The notes: generated from the letters alone by a model not told the origin. Positions 54,194 to 63,871 are shown, counted from the stretch's first letter. The stretch: 64,000 nucleotides of DNA from Actinophytocola sp963826035 (GCA_963826035.1 CAWGVZ010000010.1:1984001-2048000), one strand, 5' to 3'. Program-made: numbers and translations.

Positions 54194-55936
54194 TTGAACA
54201 CGCCGTCGCGGCACCGGCTGATCGCCGTGCTGGCTCGTGGCCGGCACCGGCGGCTCGCCGGCCTCGGGTTGCTTCTCCTGGTGAGCTCCGCGCTTCCGTT
54301 GGCCGGTCCGCAGATCCTCCGCCTCTTCATCGACAACGCGGCGCTCGGCCGGCCGCTGTCGCTGCTGGCCCTCATGGCCGGCGGGTTCCTGGCCGTGTCG
54401 CTGCTCCAGCAGGTGCTCAACGTCATCGTCTCCTACCTCAGCACCCATCTCGCCTGGGTGGCCACCAACGAGCTGCGCGAGCAGGTCGCGCGCCACGCGT
54501 TCGAACTCGATCTCTCCTTCCACGACGAGCACACGCCCGGCGAGCTGATCGAACGCACCGACGGCGACGTCACCGCCCTGTCGTCCTTCGTCTCCTCGTT
54601 CGTGGTCGACGTCGCGGGCAGCCTGCTGACGCTGCTCGGCGTGCTCGTGGTGGTCGCCGTGGAGGACTGGCGACTCGGCCTCGGCATGGTCGGCTTCGTG
54701 TTCGCGGCGGCGGCCATCATCTGGCGGCTGCGCAACTTCTCCGTGCCAGCGGTGACCGAACGCCGGGCCGCTTCGGCCACGTTGTTCGGCGACATCGAGG
54801 AGCGGCTGGCCGGTGCGGAGGACCTGCGCGCCAACGCGGGTGGCGCGCATGCCGTCCGGCGTTTCCAGCATCGGCTGGCCGTCCTGCTGCGTGCCTCGCT
54901 GCGCTCCTCCATGGCCTGGCGCACGTCGTACGTCATCCTGCTCACGGTCTTCGCGGCCGGCAGCGTCCTCAGTCTCGTAGCCGGCACGCTGCTCTTCCAG
55001 GCCGGCGCTATCAGCCTCGGCACCGTGTACCTGCTGTTCCGCTACACCCTCCTGCTCCGCGAACCACTCGAGGCGATCTCCGAACAGCAGCAGGTGGCCC
55101 AGGAGGCCATCGCCGGATTCGCCCGCGTCCAACAACTGCTCGACACCCGTTCGTCCATTCGCGACACCGGGCAGGAAGCGCTTCCAGCCGGCCCGCTGCC
55201 GGTCGAGCTCGACCGCGTCGACTTCACCTACCCGAACGGGACGACCGTGCTCCACCAGCTCGACCTTCGGCTGCGACCCGGCGCGGTGCTCGGCCTGGTC
55301 GGCCGTACCGGCAGCGGGAAGACCACCATGAGCCGCCTGCTGTTGCGGCTGCTCGACCCGACCGAGGGGGCGGTCCGTGTCGGCGGCACCGACCTCCGCG
55401 ACGTACGCCTGGCCGACCTCCGCAAGCGGGTCGCCCTGGTGACACAGAACGTGCAGCTCTTCCACGGCAGCCTGCGGGAGAACATCACGCTGTTCGGTGC
55501 GTACCGGGCCGACGACGGCGACCTGGTCGACGTGCTGGCCGATCTCGGTCTGGGGCCCTGGTTCCGGACGCTGCCGGACGGGCTCGACACGGTGCTGGGT
55601 CCCGGCGGCGCCGGCGTCTCGGCGGGAGAGGCGCAGCTCGTCGCGTTCGCCAGGGCGTTCCTGCGTGATCCGGGCCTGGTGATCCTGGACGAGGCGACCT
55701 CGCGGTTGGACCCGGACAGCGAGGAGCGGATCGAGCGGGCCATCGACAAGCTGCTCGCCGGGCGGACGGCCATCCTGATCGCGCATCGCCTCGGCACGCT
55801 CGAACGGGCGGACGAGATCGTGGTGCTCGAGCGCGGCCGCATCGTCGAGCACGACGACCGGCAACGGCTGGCCGACCGTGCGGACTCCCACTTCGCCGGG
55901 TTGCTCGCCACGGCATCGGCGGGGGTAGCGCTATGA
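54194..55936 (+). CDS. Heterodimeric ABC exporter subunit with degenerate signature motif
   Basis: A 580-residue half-exporter: six TM helices (about 25-310) and an ATPase domain with Walker A GLVGRTGSGKTTMSRL, Walker B LVILDEATSRLD with the catalytic Glu, and H-loop ILIAHRLGTL. Its signature is VSAGEAQ instead of LSGGQ. The start is a TTG at 54194, 8 bases after the MarR stop; no ATG or GTG fits better. It overlaps the second subunit by 4 bases. Together they form a multidrug or peptide exporter. Confidence 0.88.
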   Translation: MNTPSRHRLIAVLARGRHRRLAGLGLLLLVSSALPLAGPQILRLFIDNAALGRPLSLLALMAGGFLAVSLLQQVLNVIVSYLSTHLAWVATNELREQVARHAFELDLSFHDEHTPGELIERTDGDVTALSSFVSSFVVDVAGSLLTLLGVLVVVAVEDWRLGLGMVGFVFAAAAIIWRLRNFSVPAVTERRAASATLFGDIEERLAGAEDLRANAGGAHAVRRFQHRLAVLLRASLRSSMAWRTSYVILLTVFAAGSVLSLVAGTLLFQAGAISLGTVYLLFRYTLLLREPLEAISEQQQVAQEAIAGFARVQQLLDTRSSIRDTGQEALPAGPLPVELDRVDFTYPNGTTVLHQLDLRLRPGAVLGLVGRTGSGKTTMSRLLLRLLDPTEGAVRVGGTDLRDVRLADLRKRVALVTQNVQLFHGSLRENITLFGAYRADDGDLVDVLADLGLGPWFRTLPDGLDTVLGPGGAGVSAGEAQLVAFARAFLRDPGLVILDEATSRLDPDSEERIERAIDKLLAGRTAILIAHRLGTLERADEIVVLERGRIVEHDDRQRLADRADSHFAGLLATASAGVAL

Positions 55937-57627
55937 GCACCTGGCAGTTGGCCGGACGGCTCTTCCGTTACCGGCCAGGGATGTTCCTCCTCGGCTTCGC
56001 CACCCTCGTCGCGTGGAACGGTTCGACGCTGCTCATCGGGTGGCTGCTGCAGAAGGTGTTCGACTCGCTCAGCGGTGGCGCCGCCGCCGGGTTCGGCGTC
56101 TACGCGATCATCGCCGTACTGGCGGCGGCCGAGGTCGCCCAGGGTGCCGCCATCTGGAGCGGCGTGGTGCGGGACCGGTGTCTCCAGCACCTGCGCGGCC
56201 TGCTGCGGCTCAACCTGCTGCGTGCCCAGCTGCGCAGTGGCGGACCGGAGGCCGGCCCGCCCACCGCCGCGCCCGGCGAGGCGCTGAGCCGCTTCCGCGA
56301 TGACGTCGACGACCTCGTCGGCTTCGTCGAGACGGCGCTGCTCACGGCCGGCAAGGTGGTGGTGGCGGCCGGCTCGATGGCGATCATGCTCTCCGTCGAA
56401 CCCCTCATCGCACTGGCGGTCGTGCTGCCCATGGTCGCGGTCGTGGTGGTCACCAGGCTGGCGAGCAACCGGATCCGCACCCACCGGGCGGCCTACCGGC
56501 ATGCCACGGCGTCGGTGACCGGCCTGCTCGGCGAGATGTTCGGCGCCGTGCTGGCCGTGAAGTCGGCCCACGCGGGCGACGGCATCCTCGCGCACCTGGC
56601 GGTGCTCAACGAACGCCGCCGCCGTACGGGGCTGCGGGACCGCCTGGTCTCGAACCTGCTCGGCACGTTCAACCGGACGACCGTGGACCTGACCATCGGC
56701 ATCGTCCTGCTGCTGGCCGTACCCGCCATGCACCGGGGCGACTTCACGGTGGGCGATCTCGCCCTGTTCGTCAGCTACATCGGCGGTCTCGTCTGGGTGC
56801 CGCACTACACGGGCCGGCTCATCGCCAAGCACCGGCAGACGGGCGTGGCCATCGACCGCATGACGGCATTACTCCCGAGCACGAACGCGCTGGTCACCCA
56901 CCGGCCGCTGCGGGGCGCGGAACCGTCGCCCGCTCCCGATCACGATCGCCTGGAACGGCTGACGGTCTGCGGTCTCACGGCACTGCACCCGACCTCCGGC
57001 CGCGGCGCCCACCACGTGAGCATGACCCTGGAACGCGGCACGTTCACGGTCGTGACGGGCCCGGCCGGTGCAGGCAAGACCAGCCTGCTGCGCGCGATCC
57101 TCGGTCTCCTGCCGACCCAGGCGGGAACGGTGTACTGGAACGACGAGTCCATCATGGACAGTGCGGAGTTCCTCGTGCCCCCAAGGGCCGCCTACGTGCC
57201 GCAGGTGCCGCAGCTGTTCAGCGAATCGTTGCGGGACAACCTGATGCTCGGCAGTGCAGACACGGACGGCCTGCGGACGGCCGTGCGGACGGCCGTCCTC
57301 GACCGGGACGTGGCGTCCATGCCGGCCGGACTGGACACCCAGGTCGGCGCGCGCGGGATGCGGCTGTCGGGCGGCCAGGTGCAGCGAGCGGCGATCGCGC
57401 GGGCCCTGGTGCGCCGCACCGATCTCCTGGTGCTGGACGACGTGTCGAGCGCACTCGACGTCGAGACCGAACGGCGACTGTGGGACCAGTTGCTGGCCGA
57501 CCGCCGTCACACGCTGCTGGTGGTGTCCAACCGCCCCGCCACCATCGCACGTGCCGACCAGGTCATCCGCCTGGATCATGGCCGGCGCCAACACACGTCG
57601 GCCGAAGCCGCCTTGTGCGCGGCATGA
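55933..57627 (+). CDS. Heterodimeric ABC exporter subunit with degenerate catalytic site
   Basis: A 564-residue half-exporter with six TM helices and an ATPase domain: Walker A VVTGPAGAGKTSLLRA, canonical signature MRLSGGQVQRAAIARAL, but Walker B LLVLDDVSSALD (Glu replaced by Asp) and H-loop LLVVSNRPATI (His replaced by Asn). Combined with the partner's altered signature this gives one consensus and one degenerate ATP site, as in BmrCD/TM287-288-type exporters. ATG 55933 overlaps the previous stop (ATGA). Confidence 0.9.
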   Translation: MSTWQLAGRLFRYRPGMFLLGFATLVAWNGSTLLIGWLLQKVFDSLSGGAAAGFGVYAIIAVLAAAEVAQGAAIWSGVVRDRCLQHLRGLLRLNLLRAQLRSGGPEAGPPTAAPGEALSRFRDDVDDLVGFVETALLTAGKVVVAAGSMAIMLSVEPLIALAVVLPMVAVVVVTRLASNRIRTHRAAYRHATASVTGLLGEMFGAVLAVKSAHAGDGILAHLAVLNERRRRTGLRDRLVSNLLGTFNRTTVDLTIGIVLLLAVPAMHRGDFTVGDLALFVSYIGGLVWVPHYTGRLIAKHRQTGVAIDRMTALLPSTNALVTHRPLRGAEPSPAPDHDRLERLTVCGLTALHPTSGRGAHHVSMTLERGTFTVVTGPAGAGKTSLLRAILGLLPTQAGTVYWNDESIMDSAEFLVPPRAAYVPQVPQLFSESLRDNLMLGSADTDGLRTAVRTAVLDRDVASMPAGLDTQVGARGMRLSGGQVQRAAIARALVRRTDLLVLDDVSSALDVETERRLWDQLLADRRHTLLVVSNRPATIARADQVIRLDHGRRQHTSAEAALCAA

Positions 57628-57675
57628 GCCACTTGACGCCGGTGAATCAGGTCACTAACTTTGATCGGTGGGGGA

Positions 57676-57687
57676 TGAATCGATTCA
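57676..57687. promoter_or_regulatory. Perfect 12-bp palindrome upstream of the glycosidase gene
   Basis: TGAATCGATTCA lies 49 bases after the exporter stop and 119 before the glycosidase ATG, in a relatively AT-rich 178-base gap. It is a candidate regulator site; no regulator adjoins it and no clear promoter hexamers were assigned. Confidence 0.35.
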
Positions 57688-57805
57688 ACTGTGATCGCGC
57701 AAGCCATTGGCTTTTCGCGCACAAACAGGTGTTCACCGTGACAGCGGCTTTTTGGTCACTGCGATTCCGCTCCCAACGGGCACCTCTCCGCAGCGTGGAG
57801 GATCG

Positions 57806-60800
57806 ATGAACGACGAAACCCTTGTCCAGCCCGCCGACGCGGACCCCGAGTCGCGGGAGGGTTTCTCGGCCGAACGTTTCGCCGATCCGCGCGCGGACAG
57901 CCGGCCCACCGTCCTGTGGTTCTGGAACGGTCCCGTCACCACCCAGCTCGTGACCAACCAACTCGCCGACATGCGCCACAAAGGCGTGCACGAGGTACTG
58001 GTCTTTCCGTTCGACACCTCGGCGCTGCGGCCCCGGTTCTTCACGGAGGACTGGTTCACGATCATCGAGTTCACCCTCCGCGAGGCCCAGCGCCACGGCA
58101 TGCACATCTGGCTGTTCAACGACGACTTCTTCCCGAGCGGCCGGGCCGGCGGGTTCGTGCTCAACGGCGGAACGGTGGGCGACCGCGTCTACCAGCCGCG
58201 GCCGGACCTGCGGACGAAGGGCATCGGGCACATCCCCATGACCGTGCCGGGCGAGAGCCCGGTGCCGCTGGTGAACCGTGGACTGTCCGTCGCCGGCGGC
58301 CGGCTACTGGTGGACGCCGGCGCCCGCGACGGCGTCACGTTGCTCCGCGACGGCCTGGAATGGCGGGACTACGACGTGGTGGCGAAGGTCCGGGTGGAGC
58401 GGAGCACGGCCGGCGCCATGGTGCGCAGCCGGGACGAGCGGAACGGCCTGCTCGCCGACCTGCGCCCCAACGGCGCCGTGGACATCTGGCGCCAGGTCGA
58501 CGGCGCCTTCACCCACCTGCGCGGCGGCCAGGCACAGCCCGGTTTCGACCCGGCCGTCGATCACGAGCTGAAGGTCGAGGTCCGCGGCGACAGCATCATG
58601 GCCTCGGTGGACGGGATCGCCCAGCCGGCGGTCATCGACGCCACCCACGCCACCGGGCGAGTCGGCGTGCGGGCGGTCGCCGACCAGCGATCGTCGTGGG
58701 ACAGCCTGACGGTCGTCGACGTGGACGGGCAGGTGCTCTACACCGACCAGTTCGACTCGATGGCCGCTCTCGACGCTTTCGACCTGCCGACCACCACCCA
58801 GCCCCTGGCCTCCGCGTCGGCCCGGCCGGAAGGCTCGACCGACCTCGCCTCGATCATCGACCTGACCGAGCTCGCCCGCGCGGGCGGCGTGTGGGACGCC
58901 CCGGCCGGCCGGTGGCGAGTGGATCTGTTCACCCTCCGGACGCCCACGCGCGGCGGCCTCGCCCGCAACTATCTCGACCTGCTCGACGACGAGGCCGTGA
59001 ACCTGTACCTCGACATCGTGCCCGGCGAGTACCTGCGCAGGTTCCCGTGGGCCGTCACCGGTGTCCTGCGCGGATTCGCCGACGACGAACCGTTCATCGC
59101 GTCGGCTCCCGCCCACTTCAACATGGTGCCCTGGTCCCCCACGCTGGACGCCGAGCTGTCCGACTTCGGGGTGACGCCGGGGGTCGCGTTGACCGCCGTG
59201 CACTACGAACTCGGGCCGGACGGCCGTCGGGTGCGCGGGCTGTTCTGGCGCGCCGTCTCCAACCGGTTCGCCTCGGCGTACTACCGGCGCCAGGGCGAGT
59301 GGATGGCCGACCACGGGGTGCGGTTCATCGCCAACCCGTTGTGGGACGAGTTCGGGCCGGGCGCCCAGCTGCGGACCACCGGCAACCTGAACACGGTCAA
59401 CCAGTGGGCGCAGGTGCCGGGCACCGACCTGGTCTTCGACCACTACCAGCGTGGTTTCCACCGGACCCTGTCCAGGTGGGCGGCGAGCACCTCGCACCAG
59501 CTCGGCCTCGACCGCGTGTACCTGGAGGCGATGGGCGCCGTGGGCTGGCACGTCACCCCGGCGCTGACCCGTGAGGTGGTCGGCGCGTTCGCGGCTCGCG
59601 GGGTGAACTACACCCTGCTGCATGCCTACTTCACGGACGAGCGGCAGATCTTCTACCCGCCACCGTTCCAGCCGGTCAACCCGTGGTGGAACGTGTCCGT
59701 ACCGTTGAACGAGTGGATCGGCCGCCTCATGGAGGTCTGCCGATCGTCCGCGCCGGCGCACACGGCACTGCTGCAGCCGCAGCGCGCCCTCGAGTCCTAC
59801 CAGCACAGCGCGGCGATGAACGGAATCGACGCCGGGTTCCTGAAGACCGTGTACGCGCTCGAGGATGTTCAGGTCGACTTCGATTTCGTGGACGAGGGAG
59901 CGCTCGACGCGGACCCCGCGCTGGTGGCACACGCCCGCACGGAGGGGTCCCGGCTGGTGCTGGGACGACAGAAGTACCGGATCGTCGTACTCCCCCAGAC
60001 CCCTCTGCTCGCGCTGGGCGCCGCGCGGATGTTGACCCGGTTCGTCCGTGCTGGTGGGACGTTGGTGGCCATCGGCGAGTTGCCCACCCAGGAGGCACAC
60101 GGCGACCACGAGGGCCTACGCCGCGAGCTGGACCAGCTGTTCACCGGCCCGCGCCCGGCGATCCGCGCCGCCGATCCGGCAGCGGCCGCGGCCGCCGTGG
60201 TCGCCGCCGGTGGTGCGGCGGCGCTGCTGGACCCGCCGAGGACCGATGTCCGGGTGCTCCGCCTGGAACGCGGCCGCGAGCGTGGCTTCGTGGTCACGAA
60301 CGACAACGCCGCCGCCGTCGAGATCACCGCCAGGTTCCCCGCGACCGGTGTCCCGGAGATCTGGGATCCCGACACCGGCACCGTGGCGGCGCCGAGCGTG
60401 TGGGACTCCAGCGGTGACGGCACGGCCGTGTCCCTGCGCCTGGACCCGAAGGCGACGCTGCTGGTGGTGTTCCGCAACAGACCCGAGCCGGCACACGCCG
60501 TGTCGGCCACAGCTCCCGTCGAGCACGTACGCATCGACGGCCGCGAAGGGACGGCCACCGTACGGGTGTCCGCACCCGGCGCCGTTTCCGTCACCGCGAC
60601 CGACGGCCGACGCCGCTACCAGGGCAGCGTGACCGCGGCCGACCCACTCGACGCTCTCCCCCTCGACGGCGACTGGACCTTCCGCTTCGACCTACCCGAC
60701 GCGCCGACCACCGTCCGTCCGCTCGGCTCGTGGACCACTGTGGACAGCTCCCACTCGGGATCCGCCTGGTACGAAACGAACCTCGAGCTCGACGCGGCTA

Positions 60801-61069
60801 CGCTGGCCGACCGCCGCTGGATACTCGACCTCGGTGACGTCCGCGACGTGGCCGAGATCACGATCAACGGAACGGCTGTCGGATCGCGACTATGGACGCC
60901 CTATCGAGCTGACGTCACCGACGCGCTCTGGCCCGGCGACAACGTGATCAGCATCCGGGTCACCAACACTGGCGCCAATACCCGTGGTCAGGCGCTCCCC
61001 TCCGGGCTTCTCGGCCCGGTGTTCCTGCGGCCCTCGCGACTCATCGATGTCCCGCTGGCGCTGATATAG
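57806..61069 (+). CDS. Large intracellular glycosidase, GH106/alpha-L-rhamnosidase-like
   Basis: A 1087-residue protein without a signal peptide. It begins FADPRADSRPTVLWFWNGPVT and has the GH106-type catalytic barrel features (HGMHIWLFNDDFFPSGRAGG, ANPLWDEFGPGAQ, DRVYLEAMGAVGWHVTP, FQPVNPWWNVS), an inserted concanavalin-like region (about 180-330), and a C-terminal GH2-type jelly roll (WYETNLELDAATLADRRWILDLGDV split: WYETNLELDA, RRWILDLGDV, VAEITINGTAVG). It probably removes rhamnose or a related sugar from a plant or microbial glycoside after uptake. GGAGG lies at 57797-57801 before ATG 57806. The catalytic pair is not assigned. Confidence 0.75.
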   Translation: MNDETLVQPADADPESREGFSAERFADPRADSRPTVLWFWNGPVTTQLVTNQLADMRHKGVHEVLVFPFDTSALRPRFFTEDWFTIIEFTLREAQRHGMHIWLFNDDFFPSGRAGGFVLNGGTVGDRVYQPRPDLRTKGIGHIPMTVPGESPVPLVNRGLSVAGGRLLVDAGARDGVTLLRDGLEWRDYDVVAKVRVERSTAGAMVRSRDERNGLLADLRPNGAVDIWRQVDGAFTHLRGGQAQPGFDPAVDHELKVEVRGDSIMASVDGIAQPAVIDATHATGRVGVRAVADQRSSWDSLTVVDVDGQVLYTDQFDSMAALDAFDLPTTTQPLASASARPEGSTDLASIIDLTELARAGGVWDAPAGRWRVDLFTLRTPTRGGLARNYLDLLDDEAVNLYLDIVPGEYLRRFPWAVTGVLRGFADDEPFIASAPAHFNMVPWSPTLDAELSDFGVTPGVALTAVHYELGPDGRRVRGLFWRAVSNRFASAYYRRQGEWMADHGVRFIANPLWDEFGPGAQLRTTGNLNTVNQWAQVPGTDLVFDHYQRGFHRTLSRWAASTSHQLGLDRVYLEAMGAVGWHVTPALTREVVGAFAARGVNYTLLHAYFTDERQIFYPPPFQPVNPWWNVSVPLNEWIGRLMEVCRSSAPAHTALLQPQRALESYQHSAAMNGIDAGFLKTVYALEDVQVDFDFVDEGALDADPALVAHARTEGSRLVLGRQKYRIVVLPQTPLLALGAARMLTRFVRAGGTLVAIGELPTQEAHGDHEGLRRELDQLFTGPRPAIRAADPAAAAAAVVAAGGAAALLDPPRTDVRVLRLERGRERGFVVTNDNAAAVEITARFPATGVPEIWDPDTGTVAAPSVWDSSGDGTAVSLRLDPKATLLVVFRNRPEPAHAVSATAPVEHVRIDGREGTATVRVSAPGAVSVTATDGRRRYQGSVTAADPLDALPLDGDWTFRFDLPDAPTTVRPLGSWTTVDSSHSGSAWYETNLELDAATLADRRWILDLGDVRDVAEITINGTAVGSRLWTPYRADVTDALWPGDNVISIRVTNTGANTRGQALPSGLLGPVFLRPSRLIDVPLALI

Positions 61070-61070
61070 C

Positions 61071-62746
61071 GGGTGGTTGCATGGGATACGATCGCGTGCT
61101 TCGGTGATTTCGCTGTGGGCTGGGGCGATCGGCGCCATGTCTCGCCGGAGACTCCCGTACGGGGTGCGTGGGCGCGGCGAGCCACGGCAACGTACCGGGG
61201 GAGCTTTGGCCACGGGGCTGAGCCGAGCATTCCGGCTGGTCGTTTATCTTACGTTGCATGGGGTTGCTGACCGTATTCTTCGGCTCTTTTTCTTTCATTC
61301 TTTCGAGTACCCAGCATGGTCGAGTGCGCGGGTAAACTGAACACATGTTCGACGACGGTCACGAGCTACTCACCGAAGGAATCGACTCCGAGCGGCATGC
61401 CGCTCGGAAAACGGCGGAGGTGTTGGATCGGATCGCACGGTTCGTCGCACTGCATCCCGGCCGGGATGGAGAATACGTACCGTTGGAGATCGCGGCCGCG
61501 TTCCGCTGGACGGTGTCCTACGCGCAGAACCGGATCGCGCTGGCCGTCGCCTTGACCACCCGCCTGCCCCACACGTTTGCACAGCTGCGGGCCGGAGCGA
61601 TCGACGAGTACAAGGCACGGCGGTTCCTGTGCGCCACCGAAGTCCTCTCCGACGAGGCCACCGCCCGAGTCGACGCCGAACTCGCCTCCCAGGCCGGCGA
61701 ATGGAACGCCACTCAACTCAACGGCCGACTCCGCCGCGCGGTCCTGCGCGCCGACCCCGAAGCCGCCGTCGCCCGTGCCGCCGCGCAGACCGCCGCCCGC
61801 CGCATCCGCCACGACACCCTCGACGACGGCGCCGGACTACTGACTGATCCAGGGCGACGTCGAACGCACCCACCTCGCCCACTGCCGAGTACGAGCCATC
61901 GCAACCAAACTCAAAACAACCGGCGATGAGCGCACCCTGGACCAGCTCACCGCAGACGTGGCCCTGGACCTCCTGGCCGGCAAAGGCTTCGAGAACACCA
62001 CCGTCCACGTCCGGCTCACCCTGCCCGCGACCACCACGCTCGGGGTGGACCAGAAACCCGGCTACCTCGCCGGCTACGGCTGGCTCCCCGCCCAACGAGC
62101 CCTCGAACTCGCCGCCCAACACGACGCCACCTGGCAGCGCGTCCTCACCGACCCACTCACCGGCCACGCGATCGACGTGGGTCGCGCCAAGTACACGCCA
62201 CCGGCGGCGTTGCGGGACCACACCACCGCCCGCTGGCCGCTGTGCACCGGACCGGGTTGCACCCGACCCGCCCACCACGGCGATTTGGACCACGTCGACC
62301 CGTTCCCCCACAGCGCCACCGACCACACCAACCTCCACCCAGCATGCCGCCCCCACCACCGGGCCAAACACTCGGCGGCTGGCAAGTAGCACACACCCCC
62401 ACCGGAGGGCTTGGCGAGGACCACCCGACACGGCCACCACATCCCCCACACTCCGGAGCCGATCGCCGACCCCGAACCCATCCCCTTCCAAAACCTCGAC
62501 AACACACTCCGAACCGAAAATGTTTATCTTTCCGGCCGGGGCCAACCCCCGCCCACGCCGGAAGCCGCGCGGACCACGAATACCCGCGCACTCCAACGCA
62601 ACCCCGCGACTACCCAGCTCCCCGTTTCGTTGCCGTGGCTCGCCGTGCCCACGCACCCCGTACGGAAGCCTCCGGCGAGACACGGCGCCGATCACCAGTC
62701 CACAGTGAAATCACCGAAGCACGCGATCGTCCCCGCGAAACCACCC
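61071..62746. mobile_element. Inverted-repeat-bounded element carrying a DUF222/HNH gene
   Basis: Segments 61088-61205 and 62616-62730 are near-identical in inverted orientation (roughly nine in ten positions), both starting from the outside ACGATCGCGTGCTTCGG and containing GAGCCACGGCAACG. The match extends outward to GGGTGGTT at 61071-61078 and AACCACCC at 62739-62746. They enclose only the HNH gene, giving a 1.68-kb unit. No target duplication is obvious. It resembles REP13E12-type repeats known from mycobacteria (from memory). Confidence 0.65.
61345..62530 (+). pseudogene. Frameshifted DUF222 / HNH endonuclease (REP13E12-like)
   Basis: The N-terminal DUF222 part (ATG 61345; VLDRIARFVALHPGRDG, RLPHTFAQLRAGAIDEYKARR) is open to about 61845. 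The protein then continues one frame over as IQGDVERTHLAHCRVRAIA, through DERTLDQLTADVALDLLAGKG to the HNH core CTGPGCTRPAHHGDLDHVDPFP and HPACRPHHRAKH, then meets a stop at 62387-62389. A further in-family tail (HIPHTPEPIADPEPIPF) follows to about 62530 after a short out-of-frame stretch. At least one frameshift plus a local double shift make it non-functional unless the sequence has errors. The gene lies inside the inverted-repeat element. Confidence 0.8.
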
Positions 62747-62778
62747 AGAGGCCGACCGAGCAGCACCTGCAGACACGG

Positions 62779-63249
62779 CTACCGCCGGTAACGCCTGACC
62801 ATCCGCACCAACAAGACCGCCACCACCAGGCAGAACACCAGTACCACCGCACCGCCAACGATCTTCGAGACCGGGTTGTAGTCGGTGGTGTAGGCGACCG
62901 GCCGGTCATCGTCGTCGTGCAGGCGCACGTTGTCGACCTTCGCCGGCACCGGGTCGCCGCGACGCATCTCGTTGTTGCGCAACTCGACGTCGGCGCGAGT
63001 GAGCTCGCCGTCCTCGCTGACGAACTCGCCGATCATCGTGCAGCCGTCCTTGTCGCACTCCCGGTCCTTGGGCGTGAGGGTGCCGACCGGGCCGTTGGCC
63101 AGGGCCTCACGACCAGCCAGCCCATCGGTGATCAGCCCGATGCCTCCACCCAGGCCGAGCAGGGCGACGAACACGATCATGAACCAGATGAACACCTTGC
63201 CGCCCTTGGACAGGGGTTTCGACGGCTTCGGCGGCATGGGCGCGGTCAT
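62779..63249 (-). CDS. Small two-TM membrane protein (DUF3592-like)
   Basis: A 156-residue protein with TM helices near residues 18-42 (VFIWFMIVFVALLGLGGGIG) and 128-148 (VGGAVVLVFCLVVAVLLVRM). The external segment between them has CDKDGC, a likely disulfide pair, and DVELRNNEMRRGDPVPAKVD, giving the small beta-domain layout of DUF3592-type proteins. The C-terminus is basic (RRYRR). Function unknown. It is downstream of the TetR gene (21 bases apart, same strand) and next to the HNH element. Confidence 0.65.
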   Translation of the reverse strand: MTAPMPPKPSKPLSKGGKVFIWFMIVFVALLGLGGGIGLITDGLAGREALANGPVGTLTPKDRECDKDGCTMIGEFVSEDGELTRADVELRNNEMRRGDPVPAKVDNVRLHDDDDRPVAYTTDYNPVSKIVGGAVVLVFCLVVAVLLVRMVRRYRR

Positions 63250-63270
63250 GGAACGCAGACTGCCATGATG

Positions 63271-63843
63271 TCAATCCAGCAGCGCGAGGACGTTGCGAAT
63301 GCCCTGCTCCAGGATGTCGTCGGCGAGCTGCCGGTCGGCCAGGGCACGGGAGAGTTGCAGTGTCCCGATCATCAGGGCGTAGATACCGAGGGTCTTGGTG
63401 CGCGCCGACTGCGGATCGTGCGGTGCCAGCCGGGCGGCGACGTCGTCGATGAACTCGAGCACGCTGTCGGTGTATGCCTTCTTGGTCGGATCCGCGCAGC
63501 GGACGATCTCGTCGAGCAGGGCGGCGGACGGGCAGCCGGCCTCGGGGTTGTCGCGGTGTTCGGGCGCGAGGTACGTGCGCACCATCTGCTCGAGTCCCTC
63601 GCGGCCGGGCGCGATGGAGTCGAGCCACTCGCGCTGGTCGCGTAACTGGTCGGAGACCGCGGCGGCGACCAATTCCTCCTTGGATTCGAAGTGGGCGTAG
63701 AAGGCGCCGTTGGTCAGGCCCGCGTCCTTCATGAGCGTGGCGACCCCGGACCCGTCGATGCCGTCACGCTTCAGCCTGCGGCCCGCCGCCTCGACGATCC
63801 GCCTGCGCGTCTCCAGCTTGTGCTCTTTCCCGTACCGCACCAT
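63271..63843 (-). CDS. TetR-family transcriptional regulator
   Basis: A 190-residue TetR protein: RRRIVEAAGRRLKRDGIDGSG, VATLMKDAGLTNGAFYAHFESKEELV, and a ligand domain with CPSAALLDEIVRC, the 'G-C-P' pattern of the TetR C_11/YcdC-like group. ATG 63843 is used because GGAGGAG precedes it; GTG 63855 is in frame. It is divergent from the partial gene at 63973 across two similar 24-base boxes. Confidence 0.87.
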   Translation of the reverse strand: MVRYGKEHKLETRRRIVEAAGRRLKRDGIDGSGVATLMKDAGLTNGAFYAHFESKEELVAAAVSDQLRDQREWLDSIAPGREGLEQMVRTYLAPEHRDNPEAGCPSAALLDEIVRCADPTKKAYTDSVLEFIDDVAARLAPHDPQSARTKTLGIYALMIGTLQLSRALADRQLADDILEQGIRNVLALLD

Positions 63844-63871
63844 GCGCTCCTCCACCCTCCGCGACTACAAC

